A stretch of 34,622 nt of DNA. It comes from a virus. The stretch covers positions 1 to 34,622 of IMG/VR virus record IMGVR_UViG_3300045796_000003; one strand, 5' to 3'. Below, piece after piece: positions 24,006 through 29,886 of this stretch. The position numbers were made by a program, and so were the translations under genes. Position 1 is the stretch's first letter. The number at the start of each line of letters is the position of its first letter. The notes under the pieces were generated by a model that worked only from the letters and a program-made list of their open reading frames with translations, was not told where the DNA came from and searched no databases.

Positions 24006-24346
24006 TATTTCTGCGAGTTAGGAGTTGATTTGATCTCGGCAGCGTCAATGATTGCGCCACGACCGATTATGACACGCGAATTTACCGGGAACATTTCAAC
24101 CTCGCTGAACTCCGATTTTTCGAGCGCCTGCTGAAACCGACCACTGTCCGCAATCCATGCGGCGTTCTCCAAGACAATCTCGGTATCGTACACGGCAACT
24201 AATTTGCCGGTTTGGCTATGGGTCACAGTGCGAATGAAGTAGTTCGATCCGATGACGAATGGGTGCGCCTTGGGTTGATTTTGTGCCACGCCAAACAGTG
24301 ATGCGATTTCGCGGGCCTCTTTGATGGTTAGATTTTCGATATTCAT
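24005..24346 (-). CDS. Conserved phage protein (DUF6948-like)
   Basis: A 113-residue protein from ATG 24346 (MNIENLTIKEAREIASLFG). The middle (YFIRTVTHSQTGKLVAVYDT) and EIVLENAAWIADSGRFQQAL ... VEMFPVNSRVIIGRGAIIDA match what I recall of a widespread phage family (DUF6948): a short beta domain of unknown function. A frame start at 24388 would add 14 residues over a non-coding gap. The stop is part of a TAATG that starts the Ser-X repeat frame. Role unknown. Confidence 0.65.
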   Translation of the reverse strand: MNIENLTIKEAREIASLFGVAQNQPKAHPFVIGSNYFIRTVTHSQTGKLVAVYDTEIVLENAAWIADSGRFQQALEKSEFSEVEMFPVNSRVIIGRGAIIDAAEIKSTPNSQK

Positions 24347-24415
24347 GTTATTTGTTTTCTGTTTTACTGGATGCGTTGAATATGCCACTGATGGTCTAAA
24401 TATGCAAGCGGAATC

Positions 24416-24544
24416 TCAAAATAGTTTGTCGTACGCCCACAATGCCGCTATGACAGAAATCCAGATCGGAGAAGTTGCCACGATTGCCGCCAAGAGCAAA
24501 GCGGTCAATATGTATGCGGCGATATTGATAATTATGGTTTTCAT
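24416..24544 (-). CDS. Small membrane protein (42 aa)
   Basis: A 42-residue frame (MKTIIINIAAYILTALLLAA, then IVATSPIWISVIAALWAYDKLF) whose ATG overlaps the stop of the zinc-ribbon gene as TAATG. It is almost entirely hydrophobic and could span the membrane once or twice. The coupling strongly suggests it is real. The plus-strand frame across the same region looks lipoprotein-like but conflicts with the genes on both sides. Confidence 0.6.
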   Translation of the reverse strand: MKTIIINIAAYILTALLLAAIVATSPIWISVIAALWAYDKLF

Positions 24545-24774
24545 TATTCATCCATTGAGTCACGGATTAATTCCTCCGCCTTTTCAAAAAGCTTCGCCTC
24601 GTCGAATTCAAATCCGCACTCTTCGCACACACCACCAGAATCAACCTCGGCAGGTTCTTCTGGATAACAACTTTCAGGTGGGCCGGAAATCTTGGCCGGT
24701 ATGCCAGGAATCACACCAACCTCCTGATCATGCTCGCAGTTCGGACATGTGTAAAAGAAATTAAATGCTCTCAT
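24544..24774 (-). CDS. Zinc-ribbon microprotein
   Basis: A 76-residue protein beginning MRAFNFFYTCPNCEHDQEVG and containing VCEECGFEF. Two CxxC pairs about 40 residues apart (TCPNC and CEEC) make a zinc ribbon, and an acidic helical tail follows (DEAKLFEKAEELIRD). Such small phage proteins can act as adaptors in transcription or DNA transactions. Leader caaattATG. It is coupled to the membrane peptide downstream. Specific role unknown. Confidence 0.65.
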   Translation of the reverse strand: MRAFNFFYTCPNCEHDQEVGVIPGIPAKISGPPESCYPEEPAEVDSGGVCEECGFEFDEAKLFEKAEELIRDSMDE

Positions 24775-24788
24775 AATTTGTTGTTTGG

Positions 24789-24959
24789 TTAATCTGCTAG
24801 TAAATCGTTTGTCCTGCCAACTTCATTTCTAAACCGAGCGACATCGGCTAATGCAATGGCTGATTCGTCCGCCGTTGCATCGCGACCAACCACACCCAAT
24901 AAAGCAAGCCGTTCCTCGTAAACGTATCGCTCATCTGAATTGAGTTGCGACTGGTCCAT
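24789..24959 (-). CDS. Small hypothetical protein (56 aa)
   Basis: A 56-residue frame, MDQSQLNSDERYVYEERLAL and onward, ending RTNDLLAD. Its ATG shares a base with the stop of the preceding gene (TAATG). Charged and helical, acidic overall. It fills the gap between two clear genes with 14 bases to spare. No known family. Confidence 0.6.
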   Translation of the reverse strand: MDQSQLNSDERYVYEERLALLGVVGRDATADESAIALADVARFRNEVGRTNDLLAD

Positions 24960-25150
24960 TATTTGTATGCGTATATGTCTCGGTTAAAATTTCCGCTTCG
25001 CCAAGTTCTCGTAACCTTGAACCTGCCCCATCGTGTTCGCACGACCGAATCGGCCAGCCGCAAACACTCGCGCCCGTTCTTCATCTCCAAGCATCCACCC
25101 ATGTCAAGCTTTGGACAATTCTTGAACGTCACGACGTTTACGTAGCTCAT
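24959..25150 (-). CDS. Small basic protein with cysteines (63 aa)
   Basis: A 63-residue protein beginning MSYVNVVTFKNCPKLDMGGC, preceded by a GGAGG ribosome site seven to ten bases upstream and coupled by ATGA to the gene before. The first half has three cysteines (NCPKLD, GGCLEM, ECLRLA), and the second half is basic and aromatic (RWGRFKVTRTWRSGNFNRD). It could be a small nucleic-acid-binding protein. Function unknown. Confidence 0.6.
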   Translation of the reverse strand: MSYVNVVTFKNCPKLDMGGCLEMKNGRECLRLADSVVRTRWGRFKVTRTWRSGNFNRDIYAYK

Positions 25151-25404
25151 GACCCCCTCCTTTGCATCATGGCGTCAGCGCACCGATACGCCCATGTCGC
25201 CATCTCGTCTGGGCGGGTAGGGCAATTCACAGATGACGCAAGCTTTCCTTGCAATGCCGCCGCAGCGAAATAATCGCGGACGGTAATGCCAGTTGTGCAA
25301 ACCGCCTGATTGACTGTGAAATCGCCAATACCGGCCTGATAGCATTTGACGGGTTGATGTCCAGATGGACAAGGAAACGCTGGTTCATTGTTTGTGTTAG
25401 TCAT
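25147..25404 (-). CDS. Conserved small phage protein
   Basis: An 85-residue protein starting MTNTNNEPAFPCPSGHQ, with GITVRDYFAAAALQG and ATWAYRCADAMMQRR. This MT..EPAFP ... GLTxRDYFAAxALQGxLA ... A..ADAMM pattern is very common in phage and prophage genomes, usually annotated as hypothetical, so the gene is almost certainly real. Its function is not established. Leader ataatttATG. It couples to the following gene by ATGA. Confidence 0.75.
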   Translation of the reverse strand: MTNTNNEPAFPCPSGHQPVKCYQAGIGDFTVNQAVCTTGITVRDYFAAAALQGKLASSVNCPTRPDEMATWAYRCADAMMQRRGS

Positions 25405-25454
25405 AAATTATTTCCATGAATCAATTATAATGGTTTAATGAGTTGTAACGGCTA

Positions 25455-25976
25455 TCAGTCATAAATCTCCACAAGTTCAACATTTTCCAAAAGCCGCTTG
25501 AGCGCAAACCATGTTGCTTCTGGGTTGCACTTCTCACATGGATAATCCGTCATCACGATCACAACTTCGTCGGGCTCCATGTTCTTCATGTTCTCAACAT
25601 CTGGCGCGGGCATCACGTATCCGGTGTAGAACATTTCCTTGCGAGGGTTAAACCCTTCTTCCTTCGCGAATTGCTGTTCGTCCTTGAAATACCAGTGAAC
25701 CATTTTGCCAGCATCAAGCTTGCATTTGATCTTATTGTAAGCGGACAAGTCCTCTGGAAGTGAATCATTGTCCAAGTCGCTAGCCAGCATTTCAAATTGG
25801 TTGCCCGACTCGGCTGCCCTTGAATTCCACGCCATAAACCGCAATGGAGACCCCGGCAGTTCACTCTCCATTAAAAGGAAATAGCAATCTTCTTTATGCT
25901 CAACTCCCATTTGCCCATCGCGCTCGGATTCTTCCGCGCCACAGAATGGACAGGGCTTCATTTTGTCTTGTGTCAT
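25455..25976 (-). CDS. Lar-like restriction-alleviation family protein (N-terminal zinc domain)
   Basis: A 173-residue protein. The N-terminus MTQDKMKPCPFCGAEESERD with a following HKEDCYF and MAWNSRA matches the Lar-like family (CPFCG ... C ... AWNxRA), named after the Rac prophage Lar protein that eases type I restriction. Most phage members have unproven function. The C-terminal 110 residues are acidic and include YPCEKCNPEATWFALKRL, a second CxxC. Since the window also holds a cytosine methyltransferase and a 7-deazaguanine pathway, an anti-restriction role would fit, but this is inference. Leader gagaataatttATG. Confidence 0.65.
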   Translation of the reverse strand: MTQDKMKPCPFCGAEESERDGQMGVEHKEDCYFLLMESELPGSPLRFMAWNSRAAESGNQFEMLASDLDNDSLPEDLSAYNKIKCKLDAGKMVHWYFKDEQQFAKEEGFNPRKEMFYTGYVMPAPDVENMKNMEPDEVVIVMTDYPCEKCNPEATWFALKRLLENVELVEIYD

Positions 25977-25979
25977 AAA

Positions 25980-26243
25980 TTATTCTCTCCACCAAACACA
26001 ATTGGTAGTGGTGCATTGTCCATGAACGTGGCCATTGTAAGCCGACCGCTGGTAGTGAAGTATTCCAGTCTTGCAGACCGGGCACGGCATGTTGCCAGCG
26101 CCGTAAACGTAATTCGTTTGCGGCAGGTGCCAGCGATCCAAGTCTTTCTTTTGGCTGGCAAACACATTTTTGTCGCCCGCCTTGAGCCGATTTCCGAGGT
26201 CCACGATAATGGACTCACGCGCAACTAGCATTTGATCAATCAT
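25980..26243 (-). CDS. Zinc-ribbon protein (87 aa)
   Basis: An 87-residue protein from ATG 26243 (MIDQMLVARESIIVDLGNRL), overlapping the preceding stop as ATGA. A frame start at 26270 would add nine residues inside the upstream gene. The C-terminal half has MPCPVCKTG and QCTTTNCVWW, two cysteine pairs giving a zinc ribbon, with HYQRSAYNGHVHG between them, typical of rubredoxin-like phage proteins. Function unknown. Confidence 0.65.
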   Translation of the reverse strand: MIDQMLVARESIIVDLGNRLKAGDKNVFASQKKDLDRWHLPQTNYVYGAGNMPCPVCKTGILHYQRSAYNGHVHGQCTTTNCVWWRE

Positions 26244-26755
26244 AACGGTTTTATGTTTACGCTTTTGCATTTGTCAGGCAGCGAACGCGTCACCGCCTCG
26301 TTGAATGTCTTATCATCTCCATTGGCGTGTGCCTCGTGGGCAATGCGCTCCTGCATCGTGGTGGTCGTCGGCGTCTCACGGCTGCGATACTCCCGCGCCT
26401 TCCGCGCCTTGTAAACCTTGCGCCCTAATTTCCTCATCATGTCCTCGTAATACTGCCCGTTCAAAATCTTGTACCCATCCTCAACCTTTTCCAACCGTCG
26501 CCCTTCGTAAAGCTGCGGCTCAAGCCGCTTCGTGTCCGGGGCCATCAAAATCTTCAACGCCTCAATCGCCCGTTGCTCCGCCACTTCCGGCTCCAGCGGC
26601 CAACACTTCCGGCCCAGCGTGAACGCATTAACCCGCGCCACATGATCTGAATCCTTTATCGCAAGCATCGTCACAAACGCCTTGCAAACAAAATCCGGCT
26701 CCATCCATAAAGATGATTCAACAATGCTCGAAAAAACCGGCGAGTAGGTATTCAT
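26240..26755 (-). CDS. Putative phage replication / regulator protein
   Basis: A 171-residue protein starting MNTYSPVFSSIVESSLWMEP. The N-terminal helix-rich domain (VCKAFVTMLAIKDSDHVARV) and the strand pattern RLEKVEDGYKILNGQYYEDM resemble the winged-helix module at the N-terminus of phage replisome-organiser proteins. The C-terminus is basic (RKVYKARKAREYRSRE), suiting DNA binding. It lies downstream of the methyltransferase and near the origin-like region at about 28 kb, which supports a replication role. No helicase or polymerase motif is present. Confidence 0.5.
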   Translation of the reverse strand: MNTYSPVFSSIVESSLWMEPDFVCKAFVTMLAIKDSDHVARVNAFTLGRKCWPLEPEVAEQRAIEALKILMAPDTKRLEPQLYEGRRLEKVEDGYKILNGQYYEDMMRKLGRKVYKARKAREYRSRETPTTTTMQERIAHEAHANGDDKTFNEAVTRSLPDKCKSVNIKPL

Positions 26756-26760
26756 TTCTG

Positions 26761-26850
26761 TTAAGCAAATAATTTCTTGGCGAAAAGACAGATTGCCAGC
26801 GGAAGCGTTTCGCTGCTTAGTGAAATACTAAAAGCAAATTGTTTTGGCAT
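26761..26850 (-). CDS. Possible 29-residue hydrophobic peptide
   Basis: A 29-codon frame (MPKQFAFSISLSSETLPLAI and nine more, ending KKLFA) fills the gap between the methyltransferase and the replication-type gene, ending five bases before the next ATG. The composition is protein-like and moderately hydrophobic. There is no clear ribosome site, so the call is weak. Confidence 0.3.
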   Translation of the reverse strand: MPKQFAFSISLSSETLPLAICLFAKKLFA

Positions 26851-26857
26851 AAAATAT

Positions 26858-27649
26858 TTAATGTTTATCAAAGCCATTGGCTTGCGAGTGTTTTCCATGC
26901 AAGTTCAACCACACTTGGAATTTGGCCGTCTCCAGCGGACGCAAGTCTGTCCACCCTATTGGCCATCCCATCAAGCTCTCCCAAAACTGCGGGACTGCCA
27001 CACAACGCTTCGTGTTTGCGTATGCGATCAAGCAAACTTGGTGAATTAATTGAAGTTGCCTTTTGGAATTCAAACTTCTCCTCTTTACACTTTCCGTTAA
27101 AACCGTGTACCACTTCTGGCCATCCGACATGCATGGCCTTCGCAAGTATCCACAATCTCTTTCCATCTGTGTCCATGTCGGCGGCGGCACCGCCCAAAAC
27201 TCCATACCGACAGTCATACCCCAGCAAGGCCAAGTCTCCAAGCACAACTCCGATTCCTCGAACAATGAGGCTTGATGAGTTCTCCACAAATACGTAGTCT
27301 GGCAAAACGTCGCCAATGATGCTGATTTGTTCCTTCCAAAGTCCGCTATGCTTTCCTGTGATTCCTGATTTGTCTCCAGCATTTGAGATGTTTTTGCAAG
27401 GGAATCCGCCACACACAATGTCAACTTTTCCGTGCCATGGTTTTCCGTCAAATGACCTGACATCGTCCCAGATTGGAAACTTCGGCAGGATTCCATCCCG
27501 TTGCCGCTGCAACAAAACACTTCGTCGGTAAGGTTCAATCTCGACAGCACAGACGCAGGCATGTCCGAGAAGGATGCCGCCAAGCACTCCACCTCCTGCC
27601 CCGGCGAATAAATGGAGTTCGCGCATGATTCAGACAGGTAGTGATACAT
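26858..27649 (-). CDS. Second long ORF enclosing the methyltransferase gene in another frame
   Basis: From ATG 27649 to 26858 a 263-codon frame stays open on the same strand, covering the whole methyltransferase gene. Stretches look protein-like and recall a recurring phage protein type I have seen annotated next to methyltransferases: LWRTHQASLFEESE, LETWPCWGMTVGMEFW and ESLMGWPIGWTDLRPLE. The first two arise from the DNA of methyltransferase motif VI and the last from the motif IX/X region, so the resemblance could simply mirror conserved methyltransferase DNA. Whether it is translated is open; the methyltransferase frame itself is certain. Confidence 0.3.
   Translation of the reverse strand: MYHYLSESCANSIYSPGQEVECLAASFSDMPASVLSRLNLTDEVFCCSGNGMESCRSFQSGTMSGHLTENHGTEKLTLCVADSLAKTSQMLETNQESQESIADFGRNKSASLATFCQTTYLWRTHQASLFEESELCLETWPCWGMTVGMEFWAVPPPTWTQMERDCGYLRRPCMSDGQKWYTVLTESVKRRSLNSKRQLQLIHQVCLIAYANTKRCVAVPQFWESLMGWPIGWTDLRPLETAKFQVWLNLHGKHSQANGFDKH
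26868..27626 (-). CDS. DNA (cytosine-5) methyltransferase
   Basis: A 252-residue enzyme that methylates cytosine at C5 in DNA using S-adenosylmethionine. Motif I LFAGAGGGVLGG (6-17), EIEPYRR (29-35), motif IV GGFPCKNIS (73-81) with catalytic Cys77, GLWKE (95-99), motif VI FVENSSS (113-119), and RLWILA (157-162) in the motif VIII region. The end is ANRVDRLASAGDGQIPSVVE, the usual C-terminal motif IX/X region. Motif VIII is less arginine-rich than normal. The target is unknown. It may protect phage DNA or regulate genes. It is followed by a dense operon and preceded by the control region. Confidence 0.88.
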   Translation of the reverse strand: MRELHLFAGAGGGVLGGILLGHACVCAVEIEPYRRSVLLQRQRDGILPKFPIWDDVRSFDGKPWHGKVDIVCGGFPCKNISNAGDKSGITGKHSGLWKEQISIIGDVLPDYVFVENSSSLIVRGIGVVLGDLALLGYDCRYGVLGGAAADMDTDGKRLWILAKAMHVGWPEVVHGFNGKCKEEKFEFQKATSINSPSLLDRIRKHEALCGSPAVLGELDGMANRVDRLASAGDGQIPSVVELAWKTLASQWL

Positions 27650-28363
27650 TCGCCGAAAGGGTTGGATTCATAATGTTGACCAACGATACCCCACCGCTAG
27701 ACACATTGCAAGTAAAATATCGACGAATTTGATTCATAGACAAGCGTGGACACAATTGGACAATCGTGCACCGAAATAGACATATATAAATAGAAATCTC
27801 CCAAGGGATTTTCCACGCCTCACCCCGCAAGGTCACTTCCGATTCAAAGGTCGAAGCCAGCCACTGAGGATTCGCTATCGCTCATTGCCAGGCTTGTTTC
27901 AACCTTTTCATCGGTACAAAACAAAATCACGAAATATGCAACAAAATGACGCAATCACACATACTTGGCACGAAACTTGGGACTTGTATTAAATTAGGGC
28001 ATTCATAGAGAAACAGAGCAGTTCCGTAACTAGGTTACAGATTTGTCAAGAAAAAAAGAATCCTTTCAACAACTTACTATATCGTCATTTACTTTACCGT
28101 TAACGCATCAAGCTTATCGTTAACTATGCGATTGTGCTGTCAGTTGGCACGATAGTTGCCGTATGTGTTTGGCACGCAAATAGCATAGCACGTTTGGCAT
28201 GAAACTATTTGGCGATTGTTCGCGTGGCTGGCATGTGGAATGATTCAACCATTGTGCGTGATGCTGGTACATTGGCATAGCAATAGCGTATCAGTTTGTT
28301 TATCAGTTTGGCATTGGCGATTTGGCGGGCTGGTGGTTTGACGGCTGGCCATGGAAAGCAAAA
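27650..28363. other. Gene-poor control region, possible origin
   Basis: About 700 bases without a convincing gene. From left to right: a minor minus-strand frame before the methyltransferase; an A/T-rich run at about 28047-28098; two GTTAAC sites 20 bases apart (about 28099 and 28119); and a set of TTGGCA-type repeats from 28144 to 28320 with one outlier at 27965. AT-rich DNA beside short direct repeats is the layout of iteron origins, and divergent genes flank the region, so promoters are also expected here. A minus-strand start caacattATG at 27671 opens only 13 codons. Confidence 0.4.
27965..28320 (+). repeat. TTGGCAcg repeats (iteron-like; one matches a sigma54 promoter)
   Basis: TTGGCA(C/T)(G/A) occurs at 27965, 28144, 28169, 28194, 28272 and 28309, with CTGGCATG at 28228. 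The 28144, 28169 and 28194 copies are exactly 25 bases apart. The copy at 28144-28159 reads TTGGCACGATAGTTGC, a full match to the sigma54 -24/-12 consensus (TGGCACG-N4-TTGC); others match only the first half. Helical phasing favours a protein-binding array such as replication iterons. Confidence 0.6.
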
Positions 28364-28387
28364 GGCACCGAACTTGCGTTCGGTGCC
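28364..28387 (-). terminator. Intrinsic terminator after the 65-residue gene
   Basis: A perfect 10-bp stem GGCACCGAAC / GTTCGGTGCC with a 4-base loop, followed on the minus strand by TTTTGCTTT. It lies 45 bases beyond the stop of the small gene at 28433-28630. Confidence 0.75.
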
Positions 28388-28432
28388 GATAAATAATCCG
28401 GTGTTTTTTGCTTTTGGCGGATTAATTCAGGG

Positions 28433-28630
28433 TTAAAACCAACGGCAGAGAATGAATTTGCGCCATCCGGTTGCCGACTTGGCAACCGATTCCAGAACGG
28501 CGGAATGATGATTTGAATCACGTTCAATCTTGTCCAGTTGCTTGCCAAGCGCGGCAAGGTTGGCTTCTGCTTTTTCAAATTGTGTCCAATCCACTTTTGC
28601 GGGATAGAAATTTCGATAGTCGTTTTTCAT
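28433..28630 (-). CDS. Small hypothetical protein with AACGACT leader (65 aa)
   Basis: A 65-residue protein starting MKNDYRNFYPAKVDWTQFEK, then a helical region (KAEANLAALGKQLDKIERDS) and an aromatic basic C-terminus (TGWRKFILCRWF). Its leader, ttaaacgactATG, is the same motif that precedes most plus-strand genes to the right, which argues that it is real and expressed together with the early genes. It is followed by a terminator. It diverges from the gene at 28942. Function unknown. Confidence 0.6.
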   Translation of the reverse strand: MKNDYRNFYPAKVDWTQFEKAEANLAALGKQLDKIERDSNHHSAVLESVAKSATGWRKFILCRWF

Positions 28631-28941
28631 AGTCGTTTAATTTGTTTGTATTCCAACAATAATCTATCTGGCAATAAATGCAAGCGTTAATTCAAAAATT
28701 CTTTTGCGTATATATATCCGGTCATTCTGTCTGCCTGTTTTCCGGCCCATCGCCCATTTTCCCGCTCAATTATTCGCTAACACAATTGTTTATTCAAATA
28801 TTGGGATGCTAATCTGTCCAATGTTTACGCTGGTTTTAATTGATTTGAATTTAAATTGAAATAATTGTTGCAAACTTTATTCAATCGCGTATATTGATTG
28901 TGTCCCGGCAGTCCCGGGGCGAAACGAAATAAACGACTATT
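28631..28941. other. Divergent intergenic region
   Basis: About 310 AT-rich bases between divergent genes. It holds the AACGACT leader of the left gene (minus strand, 28631-28638), a promoter-like TTGCAA-16-TATATT on the plus strand at 28868-28895, a short GC palindrome CCCGGCAGTCCCGGG, and the AACGACTA leader before ATG 28942. No ORF is convincing here. Confidence 0.5.
28868..28895 (+). promoter_or_regulatory. Possible promoter for the right-hand plus-strand genes
   Basis: TTGCAA (28868-28873), a 16-base spacer and TATATT (28890-28895), about 47 bases before the first plus-strand start codon. Four of six bases match the -35 consensus and five of six the -10 consensus. Confidence 0.4.
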
Positions 28942-28949
28942 ATGAAAAA
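28923..28949 (+). repeat. 27-bp leader repeat, copy 1
   Basis: Identical to 29860-29886. It spans the AACGACTA leader, the ATG and the first codons of the gene at 28942, so the same start region heads two different genes. Confidence 0.85.
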
Positions 28950-29439
28950 AGAAATGCAAGTGCTGGTGGAGGTTTGCGGGATTTTTTCCCGCAACCCCAC
29001 AGTGGACAACTGTGGAGCGGTGGAGCAGGCGCTGGCCAACTTGGCCGAGCTTAACAAATGCCACACGGCCGACGGCAAGCCGGCCCCGGCGTGGAGCCAG
29101 GCGGTTCATCCCCACATCTCCGCTTTTGCGGAGATGAGGACGGGATTCATTAACGAGTCCAATCAATTTCAAGCAACCGGCTCTGCAATGGGCCGGAAGT
29201 CTTGGCGCGGTCATGATGCAGAGACTCCAGTCAAATGCTACATCAAGCGGCTTAAATGGGTGGATGGTGACTACGACGAGCAAGGCGCGTATTGGGGCGG
29301 CGGCAATGGCGATTTCATTTACTGGGCAAATTTTGACATCGGTGAAACCAATGAGGATATTTTTGTCCGCGCGTACACCCGCGACGAAGCCAAGGAGGAA
29401 ATCCGCAAGCAACTGCCGATGGCCAAATTTTTCAACTAA
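28942..29439 (+). CDS. Conserved phage protein, hairpin-rich 5' part
   Basis: A 165-residue protein from ATG 28942 with leader aaacgactattATG. The C-terminal half (VKCYIKRLKWVDGDYDEQGA, then YWGGGNGDFIYWANFDIG and FVRAYTRDEAKEEIRKQLP) belongs to a small conserved family found in phages and plasmids with no known function. The first 70 codons look atypical and carry several strong hairpins in the DNA (28974-29136), so an internal start may also be used. First gene of the plus-strand right arm. Confidence 0.65.
   Translation: MKKEMQVLVEVCGIFSRNPTVDNCGAVEQALANLAELNKCHTADGKPAPAWSQAVHPHISAFAEMRTGFINESNQFQATGSAMGRKSWRGHDAETPVKCYIKRLKWVDGDYDEQGAYWGGGNGDFIYWANFDIGETNEDIFVRAYTRDEAKEEIRKQLPMAKFFN
28974..29136 (+). 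other. Cluster of strong hairpins inside a coding region
   Basis: Three perfect inverted repeats in 163 bases: TTGCGGG/CCCGCAA (28974-28980/28988-28994, A-T6 loop), CCACAGT/ACTGTGG (28997-29003/29009-29015) and CATCTCCGC/GCGGAGATG (29115-29123/29128-29136, TTTT loop). A weaker GGCCG/CGGCC pair lies at 29067-29085. Such density is unusual for coding DNA and suggests a structured mRNA. Confidence 0.7.
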
Positions 29440-29458
29440 CCTTTAACCTGACAACATT

Positions 29459-29770
29459 ATGAGCAAATTTGCTAAAACATTCACGGAACGGCGCAATCTG
29501 CTGGCTGACATAGTCAAAAATCCGCGCGTATGGCCGGGATGCTACGATAAATTAGCAATCACCAATGACGGCGAAATTTTGTGCGCCGATTGCTGCCGGA
29601 AAAACGGGGCACGCATCATGTCAGACATTCGCGACAATTGCGACACTGGCTGGCTTGTGGTTGCGCTGACGTATGAGGCTGTGTCTGCCGATGACTGCCG
29701 CGATGGACATGACGATTTGATTTCCAATTGCGCGCATTGCCATGCGGAGTTTGGGGAATTTGGCTGCTAA
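29459..29770 (+). CDS. Cys-rich conserved phage protein
   Basis: A 103-residue protein (MSKFAKTFTERRNLLADIVK) with leader ctgacaacattATG. It has NPRVWPGCYDKLAITNDGEI, then LCADCCRK, a DIRDNCDTGWLVVALTY segment and a C-terminal NCAHCHAEFG. The pattern VWPGCY..xAITxDGxxLCxDCC...IxxDIRDxxxxGW, ending in a zinc pair, belongs to a small phage/plasmid family of unknown function. The cysteine pairs probably hold zinc. It lies 19 bases after the previous gene. Confidence 0.7.
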   Translation: MSKFAKTFTERRNLLADIVKNPRVWPGCYDKLAITNDGEILCADCCRKNGARIMSDIRDNCDTGWLVVALTYEAVSADDCRDGHDDLISNCAHCHAEFGEFGC

Positions 29771-29836
29771 TCGGGTTTTACACTCTGGATTCATTCTTGA
29801 ATTCAGACTGTAGTATCTGACAAACAAAAAACGACT

Positions 29837-29869
29837 ATGAAAACAACTTTACCCGCAACAACGAAATAA
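29837..29869 (+). CDS. Ten-residue minigene with a full AACGACT leader
   Basis: aaacgactATG opens MKTTLPATTK followed by TAA. The stop lies inside the second copy of the 27-bp leader repeat. It may be a leader peptide, or the start of a gene whose body was lost when the repeat recombined. A gene this short cannot be proven from sequence. Confidence 0.25.
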   Translation: MKTTLPATTK

Positions 29870-29886
29870 ACGACTATTATGAAAAA
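29860..29886 (+). repeat. 27-bp leader repeat, copy 2
   Basis: Identical to 28923-28949; it heads the gene at 29879 and includes its ATG and next codons. Confidence 0.85.

Noticed and set aside
23749-24060. Val/Gly/Ala-rich minus-strand frame and Asp-Arg/Asp-Pro and Arg-Pro plus-strand frames through the hexanucleotide repeat
   Set aside because: The repeat is open in most frames by its composition; these frames lack coupling or a leader and start inside neighbouring genes.
24321-24764. Plus-strand 147-residue frame with a lipoprotein-like N-terminus
   Set aside because: It overlaps two well-coupled minus-strand genes and a third, and its second half is an obvious shadow of the zinc-ribbon gene.
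27630-27836. 68-residue minus-strand frame before the methyltransferase
   Set aside because: The composition is unconvincing and there is no coupling; only an internal 13-codon frame has a caacattATG leader.
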